This document shows positions 1-10,083 of a stretch of DNA of 64,000 bases, piece after piece. The DNA lies in the NCBI GenBank assembly GCA_030696315.1, contig JAUYSM010000073.1, positions 21,265-85,264 of the forward strand, read 5' to 3'. The notes beneath the pieces were generated by a model that was given only the letters and a program-made list of their open reading frames with translations, searched no databases and was not told the DNA's origin. Positions within the stretch are counted from its first letter, which is position 1, and each line of letters starts with the position of its first letter. The position numbers were made by a program, and so were the translations under genes. The stretch comes from Pseudohongiella sp. (GTDB lineage Bacteria > Pseudomonadota > Gammaproteobacteria > Pseudomonadales > Pseudohongiellaceae).

Positions 1-3000
1 TACCATCACCACCATCCAATAAATCTGCACCATTGCCGCCGTGCAGGACATCATTGCCACTGCCACCAAACAATTGGTCATCACCGTCATTGCCAAACAG
101 TTGATCACTGCCATCCATGCCGTGAATGATGTCATTGCCATCCCAACCAACAAGTTCATTATCCTGCTCATCGCCGGTAATAATGTCGTCAAACTGGGAA
201 CCAATGGCATTGACGATGCCACCAATCAAAATATCACCAGTGGCATAACCGCGGTCCAGCGTTTTAGTGGTCAGGTCAACAGTCACGCCGGAGGTACTGA
301 CCTCATAGGTCAACAGGTTGATACCCTCACCACCATCAATCTGTTCCCTGAAATCGCCGCCCACAAAGGTATCGTCGCCTTTGCCCCCATTTAGCACGGC
401 AATCAGCGCCGGGTTGAACAGGCTCTTGGGGGTTTCATTGCCAAGGGTGTGGTTAAAGGTGCCCAACACATCATTACCATCGCCGCCTTCAACCAGTGAG
501 GCAAAAAGTTGCGAGGCAAACAGCACGTCGTCTCCGCCCTGGCCATCAATGCTGATGGCACCATCCGGGCTGCCACCGGTGATCAGGTCCCGGTGTTGAG
601 AGCCGATGATGCGTTCAAATTCGCCTATGCTTGTTGCTCTGCCGCCCGGGTTTGAGGTGTTGGCATCTGCCACGCGCAACTCAAAATTCACCTCGGGATT
701 CGCTACACCGGCTATCTGTACACCGGGTACTTTTTTCACCACGCCGTTCACGCCCAGTGTGGGTTGTGTAAAGCGCGGGTCGTCATCATAAAGTGCAGTT
801 AACGGTGCTTTTCCAGTCAACACACCGGCTGAAACCGGGTTCAGGTAAATATGCCAGGAATAATTGCTTTGACTGAAGTCCAGCGTGTCGATGCCCGTGA
901 GCGGTGCTTGTCGGTTGTCATCGCCGTAAAACAGATCTCCGTCGACATTGTTGTCGCCCCAGATACGCACCACGTCGTCACCTTCGCCACCGAAGAAGGT
1001 ATCGGTTGCGTCTGGGCTGCTGACAAACAGATCGTTACCTGGTCCACCAAAGATTAGGTTTTTGGTTGAGCCTTGGGTGTAAAGATCATCATCTCCGTCG
1101 TTGGCGTAAATGGTCTGACTAATACCCGCCGCTGTGTAGATAATGTCGCGGCCCTTGGTGGCAACAATATTTTCGACGCCTTCAAGGTTGTCGACACCAA
1201 AGCGGTCACCTTTCTCTATACTGGTTTTGTATTTGGAGACTTGTTGTTTATGCGGGACATCGGACGGGAAAATCACGATGCCGCCGGGCATGCTGTCAAC
1301 CGTAAAGGCGTGATCACCCGTTGTTGCAAAATCGATAAAGTCTATGGTGATTGAGTAGTGATCGGTGATGGCCGAGGTTGCATAGAAGATCTGCGAATAA
1401 TCGCTGGACAGGTCAATAATGTAATCGTCACCCAGACCCGCCACGTAGGTGTTAAAACCAGAGCCGCCTTCGATGTAGTCGTTGCCACCATCACCAATCA
1501 GCAGATCGTTGCCGTCGCCACCGAGCAGGATGTCATCACCGTCAAGACCTCGGATCTGATCGTTCCCCGCCCCACCACTGATTTTGTTTATGCCGTCTGA
1601 GCCGATCAGCACATCACCGAATTTTGTACCGATGACGTTCTCGATACCATTGATCTGACCCACAACGAAGCTCAGTCCTGGCACGACCCTGCCTTTGGAG
1701 TCGGCATGGATGGTGATAGAGGTGGGCCGATACAGCAGTTCTTTGGCAGTTTTGCCGAGGAATACATTCAGTGCATATTCGCTGAGATTGTAATCAACGG
1801 TGTCATTGCCGCCGATGTCGTCGATGATGTCCATATCACCACTGCGCGGGCCGGGAATATAGATGTCATTACCCAAGCCACCGCGCAGTATGTCGCCCGC
1901 CGCACCGCGGCTTGTCACTGTCAGGGGATCGTTACTGCCACTGCTGAGTTGGTCGTTGCCGGCGCCGGTATCCAGAATATCCAGGCCGAGCGCACCAAAG
2001 ATCAGATCTACTCCACCATCTGCGGTAAACACGGTCTTGCCGCCGAACTCGAGGGTAGAAAAGGTGGGAGTGACTTCTGTTCGACCGCCGGCTACGCTGC
2101 GTGTCTGAATGTAGGTATCGATTTTTCTCAGGTCGAGCACCGTGTCATCGAACACCAACACTTCAATGCCGCGGAGCTCATCAGTGCCCAGATTGATGCG
2201 ATCGCTGAGGCCTTCAATTGAGGTGTCATCGCGTAAATCCGTCACAAACCAGGTGCCGGTTGCAAAGCCGTCTTTGAGAATGCTGACAATGCCGTAGTCA
2301 TTGATTGAGCCGGTATAAATCGCAAGGTCAGGCTGGTCTGGCGGGTTTGCTCCCCCATCCAACAGGTCATTGCCGCCACCACCAATCAGGATGTCCATGC
2401 CAGCGCCGCCGCGCAGGATATCGCCAAAAGCTGAACCCAGCAGAATATCATCGCCTCCGAGCCCATCGAGGGTCAGCGCGCCACTGGCGTTAAGCGCCCC
2501 CATCAGGGTGTCGTCGCCTTCGGTCGCTATCGCAAACTGATTGGGAAAATTGACATCGTCGAGTTTGGCTTTAACAGCGTTAAAAGGCGCTTCAATTTTC
2601 TGTTCGTAGAACTTTTTCATGTCGGACAGGAAAACACGTTCCAGTTCAGCAATGATGCCGTTCAGGAAACTGGTGTCTGGGAGAATCTTGAGTATTTCGT
2701 TTGCCACCGCTTCAATTAACTTGTTGATGCCCGTGGCTTTAATGACTGCGTCCAGTGCCCATTCCAGCGGTTTGAGAAGCCAGCCAAAAATCGAGTCGAG
2801 GGCATCCAGTACAGGTTCCAGCGCGTTGTAAATTTTCTGGATGGGGGTAAACACCGGAGACAGCGCGTTGCTTACGGCTATGATCGCATTTGCAAATTCT
2901 TCGATAATCTGGAAAACAGGGTTTTCAACAAAGTTGGTTATTCCCTTGCCTGCATCCACGATGCCATCCAGCATCGCGGTCAGTTGTGACACCTCCAACG

Positions 3001-3589
3001 CAACTTCGGCTGCATCAGCCTGTGCCTCGGCAATTCTGAGTAATACCTTTTGCTTGGCATTTGAATCACTGCCTAAAAACGGGATGTCGCTACTAAACAG
3101 CTGCTTGGCGTCAGCCAGTTGTTGGCCAGCCACAGCGAGTTTGCGGGAGAAGGTGTCCGCAGCAACCCCAGCGTACAGGCCATACTTCTCGATTTTGCCC
3201 AAGGTGTCAGCAATTGGCTCGATGAACGCACCGATCTTGCGCTGTGTTTCAGAAAGATTTAACAGCTCCGCCTTGGTGCGGGCGGACCAGAATGCCAGCG
3301 CACCTGCGATGGGCTTGATAACTTTGGCGATGGTGCCAACAAATGGTTTGCCATCGAGGTAGTTGGCGGCTTTCTCAAGCGCCTGCACTTTCTGGTCAAG
3401 ATCTTTGATTTTTTTGACCAGTGAGTCTCCGGTCTTGGCGTAAAGTTGCAGAGGTTTGAGCGACTTTTTGCCTAATTGTGCTGCGCTGGAGACGGTGTAA
3501 AGCGTGCTGGCAAGATCGCGGAAGGTGACGGCAGCTTCGGAACGGATGCTATCGGGAATTTGATCAAGAGGTGTTTTCTGGTCAGACAC
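1..3589 (-). CDS. RTX-type (hemolysin-type Ca2+-binding repeat) large secreted protein, partial; C-terminus lies beyond the left edge
   Basis: Minus-strand frame open from GTG at 3589 (VSDQKTPLDQIPDSIRSEAAVTFRDL...) to base 1. Alpha-helical N-terminal ~330 aa, then many GGxGxDxLxGG nonapeptides (e.g. GGDGDDQLFGGSGNDVLHGGNGADLLDGGDG). Confidence 0.85.
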   Translation of the reverse strand, partial: MSDQKTPLDQIPDSIRSEAAVTFRDLASTLYTVSSAAQLGKKSLKPLQLYAKTGDSLVKKIKDLDQKVQALEKAANYLDGKPFVGTIAKVIKPIAGALAFWSARTKAELLNLSETQRKIGAFIEPIADTLGKIEKYGLYAGVAADTFSRKLAVAGQQLADAKQLFSSDIPFLGSDSNAKQKVLLRIAEAQADAAEVALEVSQLTAMLDGIVDAGKGITNFVENPVFQIIEEFANAIIAVSNALSPVFTPIQKIYNALEPVLDALDSIFGWLLKPLEWALDAVIKATGINKLIEAVANEILKILPDTSFLNGIIAELERVFLSDMKKFYEQKIEAPFNAVKAKLDDVNFPNQFAIATEGDDTLMGALNASGALTLDGLGGDDILLGSAFGDILRGGAGMDILIGGGGNDLLDGGANPPDQPDLAIYTGSINDYGIVSILKDGFATGTWFVTDLRDDTSIEGLSDRINLGTDELRGIEVLVFDDTVLDLRKIDTYIQTRSVAGGRTEVTPTFSTLEFGGKTVFTADGGVDLIFGALGLDILDTGAGNDQLSSGSNDPLTVTSRGAAGDILRGGLGNDIYIPGPRSGDMDIIDDIGGNDTVDYNLSEYALNVFLGKTAKELLYRPTSITIHADSKGRVVPGLSFVVGQINGIENVIGTKFGDVLIGSDGINKISGGAGNDQIRGLDGDDILLGGDGNDLLIGDGGNDYIEGGSGFNTYVAGLGDDYIIDLSSDYSQIFYATSAITDHYSITIDFIDFATTGDHAFTVDSMPGGIVIFPSDVPHKQQVSKYKTSIEKGDRFGVDNLEGVENIVATKGRDIIYTAAGISQTIYANDGDDDLYTQGSTKNLIFGGPGNDLFVSSPDATDTFFGGEGDDVVRIWGDNNVDGDLFYGDDNRQAPLTGIDTLDFSQSNYSWHIYLNPVSAGVLTGKAPLTALYDDDPRFTQPTLGVNGVVKKVPGVQIAGVANPEVNFELRVADANTSNPGGRATSIGEFERIIGSQHRDLITGGSPDGAISIDGQGGDDVLFASQLFASLVEGGDGNDVLGTFNHTLGNETPKSLFNPALIAVLNGGKGDDTFVGGDFREQIDGGEGINLLTYEVSTSGVTVDLTTKTLDRGYATGDILIGGIVNAIGSQFDDIITGDEQDNELVGWDGNDIIHGMDGSDQLFGNDGDDQLFGGSGNDVLHGGNGADLLDGGDG

Positions 3590-3809
3590 GGTCAAGGTCC
3601 TTCGCTTTTTTATTTTTCAGCACCATGATGGTGCAACCCTTTTGGGAGAGGGCTTCTTATGATCGAACGGAGATGTCCGAAGATTGAACCTACCTGACCT
3701 AGCGCTGAGGCTAGCATGTTCTTAGCGAATACCACAAATGTTCAGGGTGAGCTGAAGGGGGTAAAAATAGGGGGGGAATTGATTGTAACCAGTAATTCAA
3801 AATCCTGGT

Positions 3810-6140
3810 TTACAAAGTTTGTTTTTTGTCCATCCAATGTTCAAATGCTGCTACAGGCAAAGGTCTGGATATCAAATAACCCTGTGCATATTGGCAGCCC
3901 ATGTCCAGCAGCATGTTGCGTTGTTCCGTTGTTTCAACTCCCTCAGCGATAGTATCCAATTCAAATACCTTACTGATATTGATAAAGCTCTGGATGATGG
4001 CAATGTCGTCTTTGCTGTCAATCATATCGCGCACAAAACTTTGATCAATTTTCAAGTAATCAATTGGCAGGCGTTTCAGATACGACAAAGACGAGTATCC
4101 AGTGCCGAAGTCATCAATGGCGACTTTTATACCGGAACGTCTGATTTGCTCAAGATTGCTGATGGCTGTGTTGATGTCGCCGAGTGCGCTGCTTTCCAGC
4201 ACTTCAATCTCAAAGCCCTCTGCGCCTGCGTTTGCAGAGCGTTGAAGAATGGCCATCAGGCGCTTTGGGAAACCGGGATCCTGCAGGCTGAGCGCACTGA
4301 TGTTGACACTGATTTTTAATGCAGGCCATTGTTTGCGCCAAGTATGTAATTGTTCGGCTGCCTTCAAGATTACCCAGTTATCAATGAGTAATGAAATGGC
4401 ATGATTTTCTGTGGCCGGCATAAAGGCGCCCGGTGTCAGCAAGCCATTGCCGGGGTGCTGCCATCGGATGAGGGCTTCAGCACCCACAACCTCGCCACTC
4501 AACATGTTTATCTTTGCTTGATAAAACAACTCAAACTCATTGTGCGCCAACCCGCGTTCTATTTCTTTGAGCAAGGTATGCCGTTTACGTTCGGCATTTT
4601 CCTGGCTCTGATCAAGAATGTGAAACTGCGATTTGCCTCTGATTTTGGCGAGATAAAGGGCATGTGCTGCCTGGCGAAGCAAAGCCTCGGAGCTGCTGCC
4701 TTCATCATTAGACCGATACTTGACCCCAGCACTCAGTGAAAAACGAATTTCGATGTTGTCGACGGACAAGGGACCTTGCATCACGGAAAGCGACTCGGCC
4801 AGGAACTGATCCAGAGTATTAAACGCGGGCGCTTTTTCGATAAACAGCAAAAACTCATCGCCGCCCAGACGTCCCATATAAGCGCCTGCTGGCAACTTAT
4901 TGTTTGCTTCATTTGCAAATGCCCTGAGCAGCTTGTCACCAAACTCGGCGCCGTAATCGATATTGATGCTAGAGAAGTCATCGATGTCCAAATGGACGAT
5001 TAACATGTTTTCAAAAGATTTTTTAAGTTGCAGATCCAGAAGGCGTTTGATGCCATTTCGATTCAGCAAACCGGTCAAGTCGTCGAAGAAAGCCACATGC
5101 TCCAGTTGCAGGCTGTATTTTTTTCGCTCAGTAATATCTCTGAAAACGCCAACGGCACAAGTTTGGCCCATCATGATTAACGGGCCATGGATGCTGATTT
5201 CGACATCAATCATCTGCCCTGACGCAGTATTTACAATGGTTTCGAAACGATCCCAAGGGCTGTTTGATGCGCCAAGTTCAGTCAGTTTTTGGAGATGGAA
5301 CTCCCGCGTGACGGGCGGGTGCAAATCGAGCACCTTCATGGTGCATAAATGCGCCAAGGAATGCCCCGTCAGTACTTCCGCCGCTCGGTTGGCATCCACA
5401 ATGTTGCCGGAAGGAACCTCAGCTAACACAATGGCATCCGGGATGGCATTGATCAAAATGTGGTAGCGCTCTTCACTGGCGGCCAGTTGTTGCGCTGCCA
5501 ATTGTTCAGCGGTATCACGCAATGCCTGTTCCAGACGTTGTCGGGCAATTTTTTGTTTCATCAGCTCGATGGTGCTGGCGCTGAGTTCACCGTACATGTC
5601 CAGGACCGCTCTGATCAGATTTGCCAGTGCACCGGTCATTTCCTGATTGGCTGCCGCAAAGGCGCCATCCATGTCGGTGCCTTGATCCATGCTGAGTGAG
5701 GCGAGCGCCATGCGCTTGTCATTGTCCAGAATGTGAAACGCCAGCCAGCGCGTTAAATAGCCAAACAGTTCATCGGCAAAGTCCTCAACACAGCCACTGG
5801 TGGTTTGAATCGACTTTATTTTTTCAAAAAACTCGTGATGGGCATGCTCATGCACTGCCAAAAAACTGGTGCCGGAAAAGTGCTTGTGCCAGATTTCCTC
5901 TTCGGCCTTGAAGTGGAAGTCCGCATAATCAGAAAGCTCCTGAATCACGCTTTTCAGATTGTCCGGGGTAGAAGACTCTGACACAAAATGATTGGCCAGC
6001 TTATTCAGAATGGCGACCAGGGTTTTGTGTTGCTCATCAATAAGCGCGATCCCGGTCGCAAAGTTTTCATTCCATGGGAATATTACGAAGTCTTGATTGG
6101 CGGGCGTAGTTTCGTAGGAGATTAAATCACGTGACATCAA
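3810..6140 (-). CDS. Bacteriohemerythrin-PAS-GGDEF-EAL cyclic-di-GMP signalling protein
   Basis: Hemerythrin ligand motifs (DEQHK, ADFHFKAEE, HEHAHHEFF, HILDNDKRM), PAS region, GGDEF motif RLGGDEF, EAL motifs EALIRWQHP, DDFGTGYSSL, LKID, EGVET. Confidence 0.9.
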   Translation of the reverse strand: MMSRDLISYETTPANQDFVIFPWNENFATGIALIDEQHKTLVAILNKLANHFVSESSTPDNLKSVIQELSDYADFHFKAEEEIWHKHFSGTSFLAVHEHAHHEFFEKIKSIQTTSGCVEDFADELFGYLTRWLAFHILDNDKRMALASLSMDQGTDMDGAFAAANQEMTGALANLIRAVLDMYGELSASTIELMKQKIARQRLEQALRDTAEQLAAQQLAASEERYHILINAIPDAIVLAEVPSGNIVDANRAAEVLTGHSLAHLCTMKVLDLHPPVTREFHLQKLTELGASNSPWDRFETIVNTASGQMIDVEISIHGPLIMMGQTCAVGVFRDITERKKYSLQLEHVAFFDDLTGLLNRNGIKRLLDLQLKKSFENMLIVHLDIDDFSSINIDYGAEFGDKLLRAFANEANNKLPAGAYMGRLGGDEFLLFIEKAPAFNTLDQFLAESLSVMQGPLSVDNIEIRFSLSAGVKYRSNDEGSSSEALLRQAAHALYLAKIRGKSQFHILDQSQENAERKRHTLLKEIERGLAHNEFELFYQAKINMLSGEVVGAEALIRWQHPGNGLLTPGAFMPATENHAISLLIDNWVILKAAEQLHTWRKQWPALKISVNISALSLQDPGFPKRLMAILQRSANAGAEGFEIEVLESSALGDINTAISNLEQIRRSGIKVAIDDFGTGYSSLSYLKRLPIDYLKIDQSFVRDMIDSKDDIAIIQSFINISKVFELDTIAEGVETTEQRNMLLDMGCQYAQGYLISRPLPVAAFEHWMDKKQTL

Positions 6141-6253
6141 GCTAAGTGCTCTGGTTATTCTATGCAGTTGTCAAACCAGTCTACAATTTAACCAGGTGCT
6201 TAGATACTCCATACTTGTAAAGGCTTGTAATCGGTGTTGGCCCTGACTACTGC

Positions 6254-7699
6254 TCAGCACTCACTCACACTGACCGGAATGTTAATCGCCAGCCCGCCAT
6301 CGGAAGTTTCCTTATAGCGGCTGTTCATATCCAGTGCGGTGTCCCACATGGTTTTGATCACCACGTCCAATGATACTTTGGCACTGGCGGGATCGCTGTG
6401 CAGCGCCAGTTGCGAGGCGGTGATGGCCTTGATGGCGCCCATGGTGTTGCGCTCAATGCACGGTACTTGCACCAGTCCGCCAATCGGGTCGCAGGTCATG
6501 CCGAGATGATGTTCCATCGCGATTTCTGCCGCCATCATGCATTGTTCTGCGCTGCCACCCAGGCACTCAGTCAGGCCGGCCGCGGCCATTGCTGAGGACA
6601 CGCCAATTTCAGCCTGGCAGCCACCCATGGCGGCTGAGATTGTTGCGCGTTTTTTGAAAATGCAGCCGATTTCGGATGCGGTGTATAAAAACCGCAGAAT
6701 CAGATCGTTGTCCGTTTGCTGCTCAGTCAGCCCCTCACGAAACACCAACAGATATTGCAGCACGGCAGGAATGACGCCGGCTGCACCGTTTGTGGGCGCA
6801 GTAACCACTCTGCCGAATGCCGCGTTCTGTTCGTTCACCGCCAGCGCAAAACAACTGACCCAATCCAGTGTATAGGCAAATCCTGTACCCTGAGTACGGA
6901 TAGCCTGTATCCATGCGGGGTAGTCATTGTAGCTGCTTGTTTTGAGCAGTCGCTTATTGAACTGAGATGCGCGCCGCATGACATTCAAACCACCAGGCAG
7001 CATGCCGTCGCTATGGCAACCGCTGTACATACATTGGCGCATCACGTGCCAGATGTTCAACACGGCGGCACGTGTGTCATGGTCCGCCCGCCAGGCTTTT
7101 TCGTTTTCTGCGACTACACCGGAAATGGGCAGACCGGTTTGTTTACACCAACGTGACAGGTCGAGAGCAGATTCAATTGGGTAGGGGAGTGTCACGGCAG
7201 GTGTGCTGTTGTGTTGGAGTTGATCCTCCTGCACCACAAAACCGCCACCCACAGAGTAATAAATTTCAGTGCGTGCACTGCCATCATTAAACGTGGCGCA
7301 GAACGCCAGTCCATTGGAATGAAATGGCAACATCTCTTGTGTCAGAAACAGAATATCGCGTGCCGGATCAAAGCTGATGCACTGACCCGTACCAAGTGTC
7401 AGCCTCTTCAGATCACGAATGCTGCGAATGCGTGGGCGAATATTGTCGACATCAAAACTGACAGGATCTTCACCCACAAGGCCCAGCATCAGTGCGATGT
7501 CGGTACCGTGACCCTTGCCGGTTTTAGCGAGTGATCCATACAGTTTTATCTGCACGCTTGTTATTGGATTGCCCTCAGTGATGTGGCTGGAACCCAGGGT
7601 TTCAAGAAAGCGTGTTGCTGCATTCCACGGGCCCAGCGTGTGTGAACTGCTTGGGCCAATACCGATCTTGAACATGTCCAGTACGGATAAGGATTCCAC
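6254..7699 (-). CDS. sdaA: L-serine ammonia-lyase (single-chain, 4Fe-4S type)
   Basis: [57 protein letters not shown]. Start set to GTG 7699 rather than the track start 7831, which would overlap the upstream permease gene. Confidence 0.9.
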   Translation of the reverse strand: MESLSVLDMFKIGIGPSSSHTLGPWNAATRFLETLGSSHITEGNPITSVQIKLYGSLAKTGKGHGTDIALMLGLVGEDPVSFDVDNIRPRIRSIRDLKRLTLGTGQCISFDPARDILFLTQEMLPFHSNGLAFCATFNDGSARTEIYYSVGGGFVVQEDQLQHNSTPAVTLPYPIESALDLSRWCKQTGLPISGVVAENEKAWRADHDTRAAVLNIWHVMRQCMYSGCHSDGMLPGGLNVMRRASQFNKRLLKTSSYNDYPAWIQAIRTQGTGFAYTLDWVSCFALAVNEQNAAFGRVVTAPTNGAAGVIPAVLQYLLVFREGLTEQQTDNDLILRFLYTASEIGCIFKKRATISAAMGGCQAEIGVSSAMAAAGLTECLGGSAEQCMMAAEIAMEHHLGMTCDPIGGLVQVPCIERNTMGAIKAITASQLALHSDPASAKVSLDVVIKTMWDTALDMNSRYKETSDGGLAINIPVSVSEC

Positions 7700-7704
7700 A
7701 GTGC

Positions 7705-8466
7705 TTACACCTTGATTTTGTAACCGGTCTTGAATATCCACCAGATCACCGCCAGGCACACCACCATAAACAGAAAAATCATACTCAGGCTGAAGGCTGC
7801 GTTGACATCGGATACCCCATAAAAACTCCATCGGAAACCATTCACCAGGTAGACCACCGGGTTAAACAAGGCGACGGTCTGCCAGATACCGGGCAGCATG
7901 CTGATAGAGTAGAAACTGCCACCCAGAAATGTTAAGGGCATCACCACCATCATTGGCACAATCTGTAAACGCTCAAAGCCGTCCGCCCATACCCCCAGAA
8001 TAAAACCGAACAGGCAGAAGGTCACTGAAATCAGCACCAGAAAAGCCAGCATCCACACGGGATACACAATGGAAAAATCCACAAAAAAGCGCGCTGTCAG
8101 CAAAATAATCAAACCCAGCACCACGGATTTGGTGGCGGCTGCGCCCACATACGCAATCACAATTTCAAAGGCCGAAATGGGTGCCGCCAGAATCTCATAG
8201 ATGGTGCCAGTGAACCGTGGCATATAAATACCAAACGCCGCGTTGTTGATGCTTTCCACCAGAATGGTGAGCAGAATGAGACCGGGCACAATAAAAGCGG
8301 CATAACTGACGCCATCAATGTCCATCATGCGTGAACCAATGGCTGAGCCGAAAACAATAAAATAAAGCGAGGTTGATAACACCGGAGAAACGATGCTCTG
8401 TTTCCAGGTGCGCAGCGTGCGGTGTATTTCAAATTGATAAATTGCCTTGATCGCCTGTACATTCAT
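7705..8466 (-). CDS. ABC-2 type transporter permease (YadH-like)
   Basis: Six-TM ABC-2 membrane protein, follows an ATPase gene with 4-nt overlap. Confidence 0.85.
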   Translation of the reverse strand: MNVQAIKAIYQFEIHRTLRTWKQSIVSPVLSTSLYFIVFGSAIGSRMMDIDGVSYAAFIVPGLILLTILVESINNAAFGIYMPRFTGTIYEILAAPISAFEIVIAYVGAAATKSVVLGLIILLTARFFVDFSIVYPVWMLAFLVLISVTFCLFGFILGVWADGFERLQIVPMMVVMPLTFLGGSFYSISMLPGIWQTVALFNPVVYLVNGFRWSFYGVSDVNAAFSLSMIFLFMVVCLAVIWWIFKTGYKIKV

Positions 8467-9485
8467 TGGGCTTCTCCTTTTGATGCGTCGGCGTTTGTAT
8501 CGTTGTCTGACACCAGGCTGACAAAAATATCTTCCAGTGAGCTTTGTGAGGTCTGCAGGTCGCGAAACTCAATGCCATGGTCATACAAGGTGCGGATGAC
8601 TCTGCCAATTTCGCCGTAATCGCTGCGCGTGTCATAGGTGTAAGTGAGTTTATTGCCGTTGTTGCTGAGCACCAGACCATCAATTTGAATGGCTGAGGGC
8701 AACGCAGTCAGCGGTGAGGGCAGTTCCATGACCAGTTCACGTTTGCCCAGCTTTTTCATCAATTCGGCTTTTTCTTCCACCAGCACAATACGGCCTTTGT
8801 TGATAACACCCACGCGGTCGGCCATGTCTTCGGCTTCCTCGATGTAGTGGGTGGTCAGAATAATGGTCACGCCGTCTTGTTTGAGTGCCCGGATCATCTG
8901 CCACATGTCGCGGCGCAGTTCGACATCGACGCCGGCGGTGGGTTCGTCCAGAAACAGAATCTGCGGTTGGTGAGATAATGCTTTGGCAATCAACACCCGG
9001 CGCTTCATGCCGCCGGACAAGGTCATGAGTTTGTTGTCTTTTTTGTCCCACAGAGAAAGACTACGCAACAGCTTTTCCAGGTACACGTCATCGGGCTTTT
9101 TGCCATACAGGCCGCGGGTCAGATTGACGGTCGCCCACACAGTTTCGAACATGCTGATCGAGATTTCCTGCGGCACCAGACCTATTTTTTTACGAACTTC
9201 ACGGTAGTTTTTGATCACATCCAGGCCATCCACCTTGAGTTCACCCGGACCAGGGTTTACCAAGCCGCACAGGATGCTGATCAAAGTAGTTTTACCGGCA
9301 CCGTTGGGGCCTAACAGGGCAAAAATCTCGCCACGTTTGATCGTCAGGTTGATGTCATCCAGTGCCGCAAACCCCGACGGGTACACTTTGCTCAGCTGGC
9401 GTATAGAAATGATTGCATCGTCAGGCATGTTGCTGCTTCCGTTTTCACTGGGTAGTGTGTGAGGCACCGCTTTCTTCTTCGACAC
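8463..9485 (-). CDS. ABC transporter ATP-binding protein (YadG-like)
   Basis: Walker [10 protein letters not shown], signature LSGGMKRR, Walker [16 protein letters not shown] start. Confidence 0.9.
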   Translation of the reverse strand: MSKKKAVPHTLPSENGSSNMPDDAIISIRQLSKVYPSGFAALDDINLTIKRGEIFALLGPNGAGKTTLISILCGLVNPGPGELKVDGLDVIKNYREVRKKIGLVPQEISISMFETVWATVNLTRGLYGKKPDDVYLEKLLRSLSLWDKKDNKLMTLSGGMKRRVLIAKALSHQPQILFLDEPTAGVDVELRRDMWQMIRALKQDGVTIILTTHYIEEAEDMADRVGVINKGRIVLVEEKAELMKKLGKRELVMELPSPLTALPSAIQIDGLVLSNNGNKLTYTYDTRSDYGEIGRVIRTLYDHGIEFRDLQTSQSSLEDIFVSLVSDNDTNADASKGEAQ

Positions 9486-9563
9486 AAGAGAATTGATACC
9501 AAAAACTTATAATGGCATAGTGCCATTAAATACAAGGCCACGATGGCACAAGGAGAAATAAAA

Positions 9564-10028
9564 ATGGTAAAGAAACTTCTGTCGGGAATCGCACTGATGT
9601 GCAGCCTGGGACTTTCAGGTGTTACTTCTGCGCAGGACGCTCCTGCGCTGACCTACGAAATGGCTGAGCGGGCAATGGCGGCGGCGTTGGCCGAGTCTCG
9701 GGCCAATAACTGGAATCTTACTATCGTCATTGCTGACGCAGCGGGTGTTCCGGTAATGATTCACCGCATGGATGGTGCCTCGGCACGTACCTATGACATC
9801 GCCTTGAGCAAAGCGCGGGTAGTGACGGCAACCGGTTTAGCCTCAGGGGAATATGGTCGCAGGTTGCAGGCGGGCGAAATTGCTGAGGTGGAAGGGGGGG
9901 TCACCTTTGCTGGCGGTGTCCCGGTCGTGTTGAATGGTGAGCGCATAGGCGCGATAACCTCAAGCGGTGCCCGGGGCATTGAGGATGAACAGGTGTCTTT
10001 GGCAGGCGCGGCTGCGATTGCGGATTAG
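9564..10028 (+). CDS. GlcG/HbpS (DUF336) family heme-binding-like protein, exported
   Basis: Signal peptide MVKKLLSGIALMCSLGLSGVTSAQ then DUF336-like sequence. AGGAG about 9 nt before ATG 9564, so this start is preferred over 9543. Confidence 0.8.
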   Translation: MVKKLLSGIALMCSLGLSGVTSAQDAPALTYEMAERAMAAALAESRANNWNLTIVIADAAGVPVMIHRMDGASARTYDIALSKARVVTATGLASGEYGRRLQAGEIAEVEGGVTFAGGVPVVLNGERIGAITSSGARGIEDEQVSLAGAAAIAD

Positions 10029-10037
10029 TGATTCTGT

Positions 10038-10083
10038 AAAAAAGCACCCACTGTTTTGGACTCGATGTCATCGCAGTGGGCGC
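10038..10083 (-). terminator. Rho-independent terminator of the 10068..11012 gene
   Basis: GCACCCACTG(10044-10053)/CAGTGGGCGC(10074-10083) inverted repeat followed on the minus strand by TTTTTT. Confidence 0.75.

Noticed and set aside
1-2500. CRISPR-like or satellite repeat array
   Set aside because: Repeats are degenerate 27-bp coding units encoding GGxGxDxxx nonapeptides, not direct repeats with unique spacers.
41-2831. Many plus-strand ORFs (41..394, 1706..2221, 1863..2108, 2305..2493, 2619..2831) and minus ORF 841..1050
   Set aside because: Shadow frames of the long minus-strand RTX repeat CDS; low-complexity compositions mirror the Gly/Asp repeats.
3819-5911. Plus-strand ORFs antisense to the GGDEF-EAL gene
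   Set aside because: No recognisable domains; the opposite strand encodes a full multidomain protein.
7700-7831. N-terminal extension of L-serine dehydratase in the ORF track
   Set aside because: Would overlap the permease by 127 nt; conserved sequence starts at [16 protein letters not shown], so GTG 7699 is preferred.
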